A stretch of DNA of 64,000 nt, taken from positions 1,178,001 to 1,242,000 of the forward strand of contig CM045565.1 of the NCBI GenBank assembly GCA_024721245.1, given 5' to 3'. The notes under the pieces are model-generated. The model searched no databases. It was not told where the DNA came from and saw only the letters and a list, made by a program, of their open reading frames with translations. Made by a program: the position numbers and the translations under genes. This DNA is from Mitragyna speciosa. Taxonomy: Eukaryota > Streptophyta > Magnoliopsida > Gentianales > Rubiaceae. Of the stretch, positions 11,572 through 24,049 are shown in pieces (positions within the stretch are counted from its first letter, which is position 1; every line of letters begins with the position of its first letter).

Positions 11572-14014
11572 CAATGTTTTTAGAATCGGACCAATCATTG
11601 AACCGAAGGAGACAAGGTTCACAGTCAGACTGGTTGGATCGGTCCGACTGGTGGTTCAACTACATTTTTTTACAACAATTATATAAGAGAATTCTTAAAA
11701 ATGATACTTGAAACCTGAAAAATCATTCAAATCATCACAGGTTTTTTCATAAAATCATTACAAACATAAATAAAATTAATAAACATAATTCAAATGCTAA
11801 TTAAATTACATGCTTAGTTTCTCTTACATACTTAAAGAGAATCACAAACAAGTACCAAAAAGTCTAAATACTGATTATCATCATTTTCATCATTAAATTT
11901 ATAACTAATGTGCAAAGTCAATAATTTCAATAACAAAATCCCTTCGCTGTCATCAAAAGCCAATAGCACCCATGAACATCACTGCCTTGACAACTTCTTC
12001 AATTTAACCTAAAAAAAAATTAAAAAGTTCAACCCCAATATATAAGTCGAATTTGATCAAACTTTTCAAAAAAAATTATGGACAAATAAACACAAAAACT
12101 TCAAAAGAGAAAATAATGCAACCAAACACCTAATAATTTGATATGTATTTACCACTTCCCTGATGGGCATTGATTTAGATCATTTACAAAATTTTAGCTC
12201 TTATACTCACCATTTGGTATATCAATGCTGCTATATAGTTTCATTGTATTTGGGGAGTTGTAAATTCTGAAGTTTTTTTTCCCTTCAAACATGCATCCCA
12301 TATATGTTTCTTCTAGGAATCAAAATCTCATAAGACTATTATTAGTGACAGCACATGATGCAGTAAAATGAATTAGAAAGTAATAGGAAGGATATCGTTA
12401 TCAGTAAGTTATTTGCAGTATCTTTTGAAGCTCCATTTTCCCACAACCATGCAAATGAATCACAACCAAGGCCACATCAGGATCTCTAAAATGAGCTTCA
12501 TATGTAAAAAGCAAAATGATCATATTATCAATTTTTAGTTACAGAACAAAGGGACCATTTATAACATATTAAATTCTTATTTAAAAAATACATGAAGCAT
12601 TAGTTATGCTCCTCCCCCTGTTAGAAAGATAGTTGGATCACCTAAATAATTACAGGTTGCAACAACTGTATCATTTATTAGGTAATGCTAGTTATAGTAA
12701 CCAAACAATGCCCACCCAGTAGGAATGAATTTTTAAACTGAAGCACTCAAAATTGGAAAAATCATTTAACTAAACCAATAAAAATGAAAGACAACCATAT
12801 TCACAATTACCAGTAGAAATCCAATATTCACATCAAACTGCAGGACAAACATTTTTTTTACTATGCGGAAATCTTGACCATGCTGCTACCATAGTACCAT
12901 GTGTTGCCAATATTCTAATATTTTCTTTCAATAAACTTCACTAAGATAGGGATAATATATAATACATCCTTTGATTTGCCATTTCAGCAAAGAAATCAAA
13001 TCATTAACCCAATTTATGTTATTTTCACACTGGTGTAGAATAAAAACTTATCAAGCTTCTAGTCCCGATATTCCAACCTAATACTATTGTGGTAAACATA
13101 CATATGTTCTTCTTAGTATTATTGTTATTATTTGTATTAATTTTTGTTAATCTAAATGTTCCATCCAATTTAGAAGCCTCATGGGATTTCAGGATATCAA
13201 ATGGATATCCATCTAAGAAGAAAGAAATTATTACACAAATACTAGCACTACCAAATTCCAAAGGTCAATGAAGAAGATTACTTTACTAGTGAGTTAAATC
13301 AGATACCCAAATTAGAGATTCTGCAAAGTTGACTTTGGCCATTAATTTGCTTAATTCATTTAATCAAAACAACATGGTTTTACTGCTGTAGCTGAATCCT
13401 AGGGACGAAGAGACGTAGGTGGAAGACCGAGAAAGTGACTAAACTAGATCGTACTGCAGGACAAACATTATACATACACAAGTATGACATCCAATTTATG
13501 TACCTTAATTTTCACCAGTGCAAGGTTGGAGCGCAACTCAAGAATCCCAGCAAAATTGATGTGCCCTCTTTGTATAATTTTAAGCTCTCCAAGATGAACA
13601 AATTGCAGAAAGATGAAGCTTTGAGCGAAATGGCAGTAGGATATGAGAGTTGATGTGCCTCTAATTTTAGCTGAACAAATTGTAGAAAAAAGAAGCTTTG
13701 GGGAACAACAGTGGTGGGATGAGAGAGGTAGTGCTTTGAGCAGCTAAAGTGAAACGGTAGTGGTAGAAGAGTTTAGAATCTGCTTAGTTATTTTAGGTTT
13801 CTCTCTTTGTCTTTAATGATTTTTGGATAAATTTAAAAAATCAAAAGAACCGCCGGTTGGCAGTTCACATGTTTTTGGCCGGTTTGAAGGGTTTGACCGG
13901 TTCATAGGGATTTATTAAGTTTTTTAGCTTTTTTACAAAATCGGACCGGTGGCCAGGTCGGTTCGTAGTTTAACCGGTCGAACTGACCGGTCTGATCCAG
14001 TTTTGAAAACATTG
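11572..14014. mobile_element. Nested TIR element with GGACCGG-rich ends
   Basis: The inverted ends are CAATGTTTTTAGAATCGGAC on the left and CAATGTTTTCAAAACTGGAT on the right (minus strand). Subterminal motifs (ACCGGT, GGTCCGA, GGTTCAA/GAACCGG) repeat over about 100 bp at both ends. Flanking 8-mers CATGTAGT and CATACATT agree at 5 of 8 positions, so a hAT-type 8-bp duplication is possible but eroded. No transposase was recognised inside; the open frames at 13089-13271 and 13435-13653 have no recognised product. It interrupts sequence just downstream of the FAR1-like pseudogene. Confidence 0.65.
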
Positions 14015-16460
14015 CATACATTATAAGTTTTAGTCATATTTCTTAATCATCATAGGATATGGACACATTAAGAATGAATCCTCTATTGCCAATGTCTAAA
14101 GTCCTTGTTTAGGCTACAAAAATTCAGTTGCCACTTGGACATTGTGTTTATTTTTTTATTCTAATATTATCATTTTGTTAATGTAAAGGGTTGGGAAACT
14201 CTACTACAAAATTCTTATAGTTCTCATATAAGTCCACAACCAATGAAGCCAAGGACATCTTTTTGTCATCTGTTACAGGTATTTGCTTTGAAATGGTATT
14301 TTGAAGTAAAGTCTATATCATAAACATCAATATCTTAGGTTTGTGTTAACTTAAAATTTTTTTTGGCAGAGCTATTCTTACGTGAACGAACTCCTAGTTG
14401 AACCATGTAATCCATCTCCATCACAACTTCAAGTACCAAAAACCCAGCTAAGAAACCAATTGTGCGTTTGCAAAATGCCCTGGTACGTTACAGAACATTC
14501 ACTATGGCAATTAATGTGGCATATGAATTCCATAGGTTAGGGACATTGACATAGGTGACATAACAATCACTGCAAACTGATAACTCCTAATACCTTTGGC
14601 CCCCATATGTGCCAAGCTTACTGCATCAAACTAAACCATGCATCTCATGGTCATTAATGGATAACAATGCAGCATACTGCGAGGATCTGGGAACACTGAC
14701 GAAAGTTCGGTGTTATTTTTTTTCCGTATATAGACTGTTTAAGCAAAAATTAATCTCAGTAGTTGTGATGTCGCAGAGGGAAGCCTTTCAATCATCATAA
14801 TTTCATGTTGAAGTAATTCAATGAATAAATATTGCTGCTATCCCCTTGCACGTGACCAACAACAACATTCACATGCCAGCCATACATTGTACACAATTAA
14901 TCATTTTTGTAGTGTATTCATGATTCATTACTTTGAAGTTGGTTTAGCTATAAATTCTCCTATCACATCACCTTGCAATTCTGTAAAGGACATCCAATTT
15001 TATCATGAGATGTTTCAGAAAAATTACAAGCCAAAGTACACCACTGTATGCGAATATTTACTCATTTTAACATGTGCTTTTCTCCGACGCCTATGATGTA
15101 CTATAGGCTATGATATAAAATAAGAAAACATTTCAATACATACAATGGTCTACATTGTGTTTCAAAATTAAATAAATATATTCATACCTTACACATGAAA
15201 TGAGTGCAAGCTTGAATTCTACCTGATTGCCTGTATCACAAATTGTACATATGTGATATGAGTTTTAGCAAATATAAGAAACCGTTATACTAATGGTTAG
15301 TGAATAACATATCAGTGCTAAGTTAACAGTTCATAAAATTTGTAATGTTAGAGAAACTTTTGCTTCCCCATAAATGTTTCATGGTAGATGTTGTGTTTTT
15401 ATGAAAAATTTAATAGTTACCTACTCGCATTTCAACAGATTTTAGGTTTTCATAGGTGGAATTCGTTTTCTAAGCGAGAAAAGTGTAGGCTCAAAATGAA
15501 GTGCAATACAGGCCATCCATTATCCTTAATATGATGTGCGACAGACATCCGCTTCAAAGGCAAGTCGCCGCCTACCCAGTAGTCGTGTTGTCTCTGCGTT
15601 AATTTCTTCATCCTCAAGGTTGTCCGCATTGCTAAGTGTAGTATATACACACTACAATAAGTTAACTTACATTTTTATTCTGACATGTTACAGCATTTTG
15701 CAAAATAATTACAAAATCTGTATGGTTACATTTTTTAGCTGCAATTTACTTTGAAATAGACACTACAAATTTACACATTCTTCTAACTTTTTCCAACCGC
15801 TATAATACAACAAGCTCCTCTTTTTGAGTCATCTGCTAACTCCTCATTTTTACACCGACCATAATTCCAAAAGATATGAATCAATTTGAGAGGCATTCAC
15901 ATACAGTGGAAACACCCAAGTTCCGGACTACTAAATGTATCATCCGGTATGGGTGTACGTCTTAGCGAATGCCTACTTTTCATCCGCTTCATTTTGCCGG
16001 TCATCCATACCCATTGTCCGGTATGTTTACCTAAAACAGTCGTATGTCCACTTCCCTTTACTAGGCGTCCGAACATTTCGTTCGCTTCCTTTTGCCCCTC
16101 GTTTGCATTGCTTAAAAACTAAAATAGACACTATGAATATTTTCACACTAACAAGTTACATTTTTAAGTTTCAAAATTACATTTTTCTACTGATAAATTA
16201 AATCTATCATAATTTACATTCATTTACTAAAAAGTTACATTCATCGGCTACAACCTTGCAGATGCCTCCAACTATTATCAATGCATTGCATCCATAAAGG
16301 ATTTGGACGCTGGATTGGTCGGGGTTTCGCTTATCTTTTTTATTGTCATCATGCTACCTAAAATTTGTTGGCACTTCGACCTTTTTCATCATCCGTAAAC
16401 TTGGTCAACACACTAGTACATTACATTTGTACTCTAACAATTTCCATTTGTTTGCTATCA
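14015..16460. other. MULE interior with no recognised gene
   Basis: Short open frames only (for example 14609-14800 and 14821-15096), none with a recognised domain. The sequence lies between the nested TIR element and the tandem array. At 15880-16250 it contains phrases (CATCCGGTATGGGTGTACG and similar) related to the array that follows. Confidence 0.4.
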
Positions 16461-17335
16461 ACTTACAATTGTACCGACATTTTCTTCGTATATGTATGAA
16501 CCGGATGTTTTGCATTTGCTTAAGCATCCGGTCCTGCGTTCGCTAATTGATACCATGGATTGTAAGTTAGAAGTAATTAGATGTAATTTTTCAGCTTGTA
16601 GGTGTAATTGTGAAGTAATTGACCGTACATAAAAAATCCAACCAAATCTGTATTCACTAAGGATGTTGTCGTCCAATATATCATTCGGCAGTTCGTCTGT
16701 GTATTGATACCATGTATTATAACAACCAAGTAATTGCATGTCATTTTTTAGCTTGTGGGTGTAATTCCGAAGTAATTTACTGTATATTAAAAACTCAACC
16801 AGATCTGCATTCACTGCGGACGTTGCCATCTTTTGATATATCTTCCGGTAGTTCGTCGACGTATTAATACCATGCATTGTAATATCCAAGTAATTGCATG
16901 TAATTTTTCAGCTTGTAGGTGTAATTCTAAAGTAATTGAATGTACATTAAAAACCCAATCAAATCTGTATTCACTGCGGACATTGCTGTCATCCAGTGTA
17001 TCATCCAGCAGTTCATCTGCATATGTATAAATCGGACGTCTTGCATTTGTTTAAGCATCCGGTCCTGCATCTGCTAATTGATACCATGTATTATAAATTA
17101 GAAGTAATTGGATGTAATTCTTCAACTTGTGGGTGTAATCGTGAAGTAATTGACTGTACATCAAAAAACCAACCAAATCTGCATTCACTGTGGATGTTGC
17201 TGTCGTCCACTCTATCGTCCGACTGGTCGTCCGTGTATGTATGAACCGTACGTGTTGCATTTATTTAAGCATCTGGTCTTGCGTTCGCTAATTGATATGA
17301 TGTATTGTAACACCTAAGTAATTGCATAGTTAAAT
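16460..17335 (+). repeat. Tandem array, about 160-215 bp units
   Basis: Four diverged units each carry (C/G)TAATTGATACCATG near 16543, 16702, 16857, 17077 and a last partial one near 17288. Each is followed by AAGTAATTGNATGTAATTTTTCAGCTTG-type text, CTGCATTCACTGCGGACGTTG-type text and a CATCCGGCAGTTCGTC-type end. Units 1 and 2 lack, and units 3 and 4 have, a segment of about 53 bp (ATGTATGAACCG...TTGCATTTGCTTAAGCATCC). The open frames through the array (such as 16458-16889) owe their length to the repeat. Confidence 0.8.
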
Positions 17336-19645
17336 ACGCATGGTTATATATCTTTGCTACTCGTGTACATTTATATGCTAGGATCTTACAATTTTATGTT
17401 CACAGGCAGGTAGGTTACAAAGGCAAATAATATTGGATGCGACAAGAGTGTAACTACTATTATCGCACCAGTGTGGAGTATGGATACATAAAACTATGAT
17501 AGCAAAAATTCAACAATTTACAGGGCATGTCACATAGAACGTTTTCATATTCTTCTTGGATCGCTAAGGCCAAATGAAGTACACCTTAGGTTTATTGGAT
17601 AAACTATATCCTGTTAATAGGTGCCGTACAAGGTTGATACTTTCACACTGTTGAAAGTGGATGAGGATGGTCGTCCAACTACGAAATTCATTTGCCAGAT
17701 ACATTATAGTTATGAAAATTTGCAAACGTATATGTACACGAAATAGGATGCAAACTACTAAAGCAATAAGCAGATTTTTTTACAAATAGGTTCATACTTC
17801 CTTCATAATGCTAATGAAGAATAACATGTGCACAAATCGTCCATCTCTGTACTGATAACGTAGGTGTACAATCATGAAAATATGAAGAATTGCAGTTACA
17901 AAATCAATTACACCATCAAAATAGGGATTCCTGAAGCAAAATTGCAATTTTGGGAATGCAAAATTATCTCTGACGCAAGCTCCACACAATAACGCTGGAT
18001 TTCTACTTGAAAAATAAACAATGTCTCATTAGGTTTAAGAAAACCATAACTCATAATGTACGTAAAGCATAGAATGGGAAAAGGTCTCACCGTACCAATT
18101 GATGACGTGTTTAGATGACCATCCTAGTGCCTTATATACTTCATCATAAAAATACCACTGCTTGACCTGTATAAACCATGATGTAGTCACAAAAATCAAT
18201 ATCATTATTTAACCGAATGATTTGGAGAATTATTCAACAACAATAGCAACGCTGTCCAGGGAAAGGAAATTACTTGTGATCATCTTCCTGGTGTGACACA
18301 TCAGAGACGCAGGTGCCATAGTCATCTACATTTAAAGAACGATTATAGTTGACAGCACAAACCATGTTAACCACACGTTTCTGAAAATAGGGGGATATGG
18401 TGATATAAAATTGACTATATAGTAGGGCTAGATTTGTTGGTCAAAATTATTTGGCTAATAAAATAATAGCATACCAAATGCTTAACCAAAAAATCAAGTG
18501 CGGGATGCCTGTGATTCCTAACTGAATCGAGTATGTCGATGGACCTTGATCTAGTGTCAATTACAATGACAATCCACTCATGCCGATTATCGTGGGGAAT
18601 ACAAACTGCAAGAACATATTTTGGAAACTTGGTTAAAAGTATTCACTACAAAACTAGCAAGCAAGCATGTTTGAGATAAACTAGCAAGCAAGCATGTTTG
18701 GGGGCAAAGGGTTACTATTGTAGTTTTGGAAAGGTCAACCATAGTTTCATTGAAATCGGTGCTAGGCCCAAAGAATCTTGCAACGAAATCATCAGTCTTT
18801 CTGTCGAAATACCCTTGAATTTAGATTTCCTCCTGTTCATCAGCACATGATATGCAAATATTATACTAATGTATCGTGCAAGTGTAATTTTTTGTTTCAA
18901 GAGATAGACACCTTCTATCTTAAAAATATAGACAGTAACTTCTTCTATATGCTATTCTAAACATAATGCAAAACTGGTCCGAGACATACTACTAGCATTG
19001 GGTCGAAAAAAAAATGAGAAGACCTATTTTGCACTTCATTCATGTTTAGAATTGAGGTATAGACCTGGATAACCTGCATACATGTGAACATAGATTTAGA
19101 CCAGTACTTACAAAAATATTTTTACGCAGGTGGAATTAAAGGAATGGTCGGTTATGTTATTACATTTGGGGAAACGAGTTCATCATCAAATATGGTCCTT
19201 AAGTCATTTCGCATGAGTGAATGTCCAAGCATGTCAACTATCTTGTAGCTAAAAGACTATACACTAAGCATGCAACCAGTTCATAAAACAAGAACAGCAT
19301 ACGAAATTAATGCATAGTTCTTACTCATCATTAACTCCATCCAACAAAATATAGGAGCACAACTGACGGTCTAGCCAACTTGTCCTGGACTGCCGATAGA
19401 TATGCCAGAATTTAGCAGAGCCTAAACGCTTGTTCATAGTCATCATTCTTGTTAGCTTGCACACATTTGCTACACAAAAGACGGCTTAAGGTTCAAAAAA
19501 ATATAGCATTATAAATTAATGTCAATGTAAAACCAATGCACATTACTTGTTGCATCTTGGTAATCGTCAGCAAATACAACTTGGACTAGTTGAACGACTA
19601 TAATTGGAACTATTGTGCTACTTGGTACTTGACGAGTTTGTGTCA

Positions 19646-20248
19646 TCATTTGTTCATGTGATAGTGCCTTTCTACATGGACCGATGTGCTCTCAAAACCA
19701 ACATGTTGACGAAGCATGTTTGCAACTAGAAAGGTAGGCTTGTCTTCACGTAGGTCACATGGTGGTTCTTCGCTTCGTGGAACAAATGAACTTGGCCCCC
19801 ATATGTTCATTCGCAAATCATCTTCGCTTGCTATAATGTTTTCAAAGTTGAACACATTGTCAGTCCTTTCACTGTAGCTGCGATGATCTGTTGAAGCTTG
19901 TACATATGATACATCATGCCTCGGAGCAGCAGCAGCATCGTTATTTGATTGTTGGCAATGAGTTGACTGATCGTTGCTCTCTTCATACTCTGGGCACAGC
20001 TCTTCATCAGCAACATAAACATGCCGAGTTACATTATTGACTTTCGGTTCGGATTGAATCCCAGCACCAGTGCCATCCCCTTGCTGTTCATTTCCTTCAA
20101 CATCTCCATGTGGTCTCCAAACACCACCAATACGCAATTGTATGCCTTTTTCAACCAGCATCTCATGTATAAGCTGCTCAACCACTTGTCTACCCATGGT
20201 TTCGAACGAAATTGGAATTTTGGCCAACTCAAAAATAGCAAGAAACAT
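19646..20248 (-). CDS. 200-residue acidic linker exon or hypothetical ORF
   Basis: This is the longest open frame of the MULE interior. The protein begins MFLAIFELAKIPISFETMGRQ and is rich in Glu, Asp, Gln and Asn (NEQQGDGTGAG, HCQQSNNDAAAA) with few hydrophobic stretches after residue 45. No domain was recognised. Its place between the N-terminal domain patch and the protease-like exons on the same strand suggests the variable linker of the Ulp1-like gene rather than a separate gene. Plus-strand frames over the same bases are shadows. Confidence 0.4.
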   Translation of the reverse strand: MFLAIFELAKIPISFETMGRQVVEQLIHEMLVEKGIQLRIGGVWRPHGDVEGNEQQGDGTGAGIQSEPKVNNVTRHVYVADEELCPEYEESNDQSTHCQQSNNDAAAAPRHDVSYVQASTDHRSYSERTDNVFNFENIIASEDDLRMNIWGPSSFVPRSEEPPCDLREDKPTFLVANMLRQHVGFESTSVHVERHYHMNK

Positions 20249-20352
20249 TTGTCTTAAAGACGTCTATATAAAAAAATTAGGATACACAAAGTGATTGTCA
20301 AATATAATGCAGTGTATGACAGTGTAATAGTTGTAACTCAAAAGAAAGTTAA

Positions 20353-20373
20353 AAAGAGAGAGAGAGAGAGAGA
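20353..20373. repeat. GA microsatellite
   Basis: A run of about ten AG units sits just upstream of the linker exon (minus-strand sense), inside the candidate MULE. Confidence 0.9.
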
Positions 20374-22728
20374 ACTACATATGATGAGATCACGATGACC
20401 TAAATCCCATAGCTACGAAGCTGCACCACGATGGGTTGCACTCACTCCAGGGGTTCAATATTGGTGTTGAGGGTGGTATGAAATAATCGAAATGTGGACT
20501 ATATGGCTTACCAGCCTAAAGTTAGATTGAATTCCATAATAAAACTAACAATCTATAAAACATGTCAACACAACCAGTACAAAAGCAAAGAACTATAGGG
20601 ATGTGCACTCAACCTTTCCAAGCTTGAATCTCCCGTGATGCTTCAATTCCAAGACATATATTGTTTTGCACGTTTCTTTTGTCCATCCCTTAATTACTGA
20701 TCATTCCTTCGTAACCGAATGATACTTGATATTGACCCTAGCAAAATACGAGATCTAGCACCAAAAAAAACTTCATATCAGCAAACCAAGTGCTTAAACC
20801 AAGTCGGACATTTATCGAATTACATGAACAGATTGTTACCCACCAATAAGAAAAACATGCATCCACCAATCTAATTGTCTTGCATGGAATCACTAGTTTT
20901 CCAAGCCTGCAAGTTTATGCATAACAAATCCAAGACATACTTGGACCAATTCATGCTCCGTATACAATGCACATTGACTAGGTGTGGCCACAATACAATG
21001 GAAACGTAAAGTCTTGAGGATGGTGTCAAAAGGCATGAGCATACAAATAGTACAAACTTGATTTGAAACTCTAGACCAACCGGCATGTGTGTCAGTTCCT
21101 CTTGCAAACTACTTGCTTTTACAAAATTAGGTATCCCGGTCCTAATCTTCCTTTTTGGAAAGTCAGTTGGCATAGGCCTTGAGCACGACAAATCGAGGAC
21201 CGTAGCCATGTCATCTTCAATTACTGCCAGCGATCTGCCCTCTAACTTCAACTCACATGTCTACAGGTTGAACATGTCAACAATCCATCTCACAATGTTG
21301 CTCGGCATTGATATCGAGTCAACAGACAACAATCCACCAAATCCTATTTCTTCCACAGCTTTCTTTTTTTGTTGACTGAATCCCTGCACCAACGAACCAA
21401 CTCAAACCGGGGAACATCTAAAGCTAGCTTCCTATAATGTTACATAGCGCTTGTCAATAATCCAGAATAAACTTCCTACATCGACTGAGCGCATAATAAC
21501 AACATGAAACAGGGGTGTCGCAAGTCCCAGTTGGTACAAGTTGACGTCAATGATATTATGGACAAAAAAATCAAACACTTCATATTAGGCTAATTTGGCC
21601 AAATTATAAGTCAATATTTGGTTACATTTTTGTCTTGACTGGTTATATTTTTTTACTGACGAATTACAAATCCTGCTGACAAAAAAGTATATACCCTTCT
21701 AAACTTGCACCAACAAGATGCCCGCTAAATTGCGAGGCCTAGCGTCTGAAGGGCGTATACTTACACTATACAACTATTATGCGACATATCGTATATGCAT
21801 GCAATATACAAGCAACTTATAACCTTCTTGGTCTTTTGTCTCAGTGTGCTTGGACCTGCCACGAACCTTGACGACTCTGATTCTTAATCTGCTCATTTCA
21901 AAGTATGTGTCCTTTGTTTCTTGCTATGCCCAGCTCGCACTTGTGTTTGAGGTACAAATTCTTGATCTCCTGCATTCACCTCATCCCTTTTCCTTTTTTC
22001 ATGTGCTGTTGCCACAACTTTTGGTGCAGCCTCTCTTCGTGTACAAGCCACAACTACGATATGCCTCCTCAACTAATATGACATAGTAGTGGATGCCTGT
22101 TAATTTACACCAGTTGCAAATAAAATTACACTTCCCGCTGAGACTTTAAACACCCCAAACAGCCAAACGAATGTTTAAAACCCACAAATTTTGTTCAATC
22201 ACAAAAGCCACGAAACCCTAAACTACATGTAATCTCTTCTTACGTTCAAACCCACAAAACTTTTAGGAGGATTCAACTTTATTAACACAAAATCCATACC
22301 TTGGATTTGTAGAACCCTCGTTGCTTACTGTGGCACCTTCCCAACCCACTTAAACCGTATGAGCTCCCAACTGCCTGAATGTCTCGTGCAAGTTGTCGGA
22401 CTTTTCCTGTCGATCAAGTTTCGCGGCACCCTTGCCCTTCAATTCCCCAACCCTATTTTGAACGGCGTTGAATGTTGTTGGGTTTTTCTTCTTGTTGGCT
22501 TTCAAATCGTTTGCTTTTGACGGCTAAATAACGCCGTTTCATATGCCTTATTTTTTCCCTATTTTTGGATTTTTGGATTTTGTTTTTCCTCCCCAACCAA
22601 ACAACGCAGTTTCAATTATTATTTCAAAATTCAATCTCAGTCGTCCGCTCCTCCACACACAATCTGCACCCGTAAATTGTCAAAACTGGAGAAGGCCTAA
22701 ATTGTGATGCCTCGTGTCCCATTAAAAA

Positions 22729-22975
22729 GGGTATAGTGACTCACAATTTGGCCTTTGGCTATTTCCCACAAGTTGAAGGCGATGTAACTCCTTAGCATTT
22801 TGGTATAAATATTCAGCATTTTGATGTAACCGATTTTTCTTCTAAAATCACCTCTTTTTTTTGTGTTTTTTCACTTCAAATTTGGTCCAAATGTCAAGAT
22901 CTTAGCCATTCATTTTGCCAAAATAAATCATGGTCATCAAATTGTGGTAAATGAAAATTGTGAGGCTCTTCATCC
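22729..22975. mobile_element. 247-bp MITE beside, and related to, the large MULE
   Basis: The ends are GGGTATAGTGACTCACAATT and, on the minus strand, GGATGAAGAGCCTCACAATT; both share the CTCACAATT core. They also match the left end of the 14.6-kb element at about 13 of 20 positions. Flanking 9-mers are CATTAAAAA (22720-22728) and CATTTAAAC (22976-22984). It abuts the right end of the large element, separated only by the shared 9-mer. Confidence 0.65.
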
Positions 22976-24049
22976 CATTTAAACGCATTCTTTCGCCACT
23001 ATTTTATGTGTTCTATATTTCATACACATGATATTTTCAAAAGTATTAAAACATTCTTTTTTTAAATAATATTTTAAAAAACAGAATATAAACAAATTTC
23101 GAAACAAATTAAAATAAAAGGTAAAATATGGGACTAACCTATTTGATGATTATCACTTGATACTTATTATTCCACGATAACTCGGGACCTTCGATATCCA
23201 ACCATCACGCGCAAAACGGAAGAAGCAAATCATTTATTGAGAAAAGGAAAGGAAATAGCCATTTTTACAACGTACTAACATGAAAACCATCTCTTAGTGA
23301 AAACTATTTTCATATTTTCTTTATTATTGGATCAACCATTTGAAATTTCAACTATGCGGTTTTCCTTGTTTTATAATTTCTTGATAGTGACTATCATATA
23401 ACTCGGTCAATGTAGCCGATTTTTTTTTTTATAGTAAGCATGCACACCGCTTTCATGAATTGCTTATTTCATTAACAGAAAATGAAGTAGGAATGTGGAG
23501 TTAAATGTTCAGACGTAAATCTTTTTAAATCTAGTAATGTTTATTACTACCTGATCACTATCTGGAGAAATTTTATTATTTCTATTGTCGTGATACTTTA
23601 CTGTATTTTTTATCTTCATTTTGAAATACTGAGCGCATCAAATTTATTCAATATCCCATACACACATATTCATGTAGATATTTTACATTAAATTTTTTTA
23701 CTACCCTTCTCAAAAAATTTGTTGTGATATTCGGACTTCAGAATTTTTTGTCTTTTTGATGGTTCATCCCATTGTGAAGGTAATACTGGATTTCAATTTT
23801 AGCGTAATTTCTTAGAATCATGTAGAAGGTACTAATTTGAGTAATTTTATCATAATTAGGTTACTCATTAGATTCGTGAAATTCAAAAATACATTTTATC
23901 ACACCCATTGAACCAGTATCATCTTACATCACATACAGTTTCATTTTATTGGTTTCCTTGGGTTCGTGTTGTGTGGACTGGACTGGAATGCCTATGTCAC
24001 CCTGTTTCCAAGACTTGAAATCTTCTGCCATCAAATGAATGTAAGATCA

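Larger units (their letters stand above)
17908..22086 (-). pseudogene. Broken Ulp1-like (C48) protease gene of transposon type
   Basis: On the minus strand a series of coding patches follows the layout of transposon-borne Ulp1-like genes. A basic N-terminal patch lies at about 22050-21880 (CTRREAAPKVVATAHEKRKR). A domain at 21375-20871 reads EEIGFGGLLSV...VRWIVDMFN, then TCELKLEGRSLAV, then FVLFVCSCLLTPSSRLYVS and NWSKYVLDLL. This is the kind found ahead of Ulp1 in plant MULEs. An acidic, Gln/Asn-rich 200-residue segment is at 20248-19646. A protease-like exon at 18605-18475 includes HEWIVIVID and ILDS, fitting the catalytic His and Asp. Further exons with AG/GT edges are at 18380-18274, 18166-18091 and from 18002. 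An in-frame TAG at 21261-21263 breaks the N-terminal domain. The catalytic Cys was not located. It may still be spliced differently. Confidence 0.55.
8108..22719. mobile_element. Candidate large MULE with FAR1-type transposase and Ulp1-like gene
   Basis: Unit B lacks these 14.6 kb. The left end reads GAAGCAGGGGCCACGCAATT, and the right end on the minus strand reads GGACACGAGGCATCACAATT. About 12 of these 20 positions agree. Flanking 9-mers are CATTTAAAC (8099-8107) and CATTAAAAA (22720-22728), 7 of 9 matching, the size usual for Mutator elements. It contains a FAR1/MURA transposase pseudogene on plus, a nested TIR element, a tandem array, and a minus-strand gene with Ulp1-like features. The parts are each supported; that they form one element is an inference from the flanks. 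Confidence 0.6.

Noticed and set aside
16458..16889. 143-residue minus-strand ORF
   Set aside because: Its length and repeated residues (NTWYQYTDEL) come from the tandem repeat, and no domain is recognisable.
16460..17335. CRISPR-like array
   Set aside because: The units are 160-215 bp, diverged and contiguous, without constant short repeats and unique spacers. The sequence is eukaryotic.
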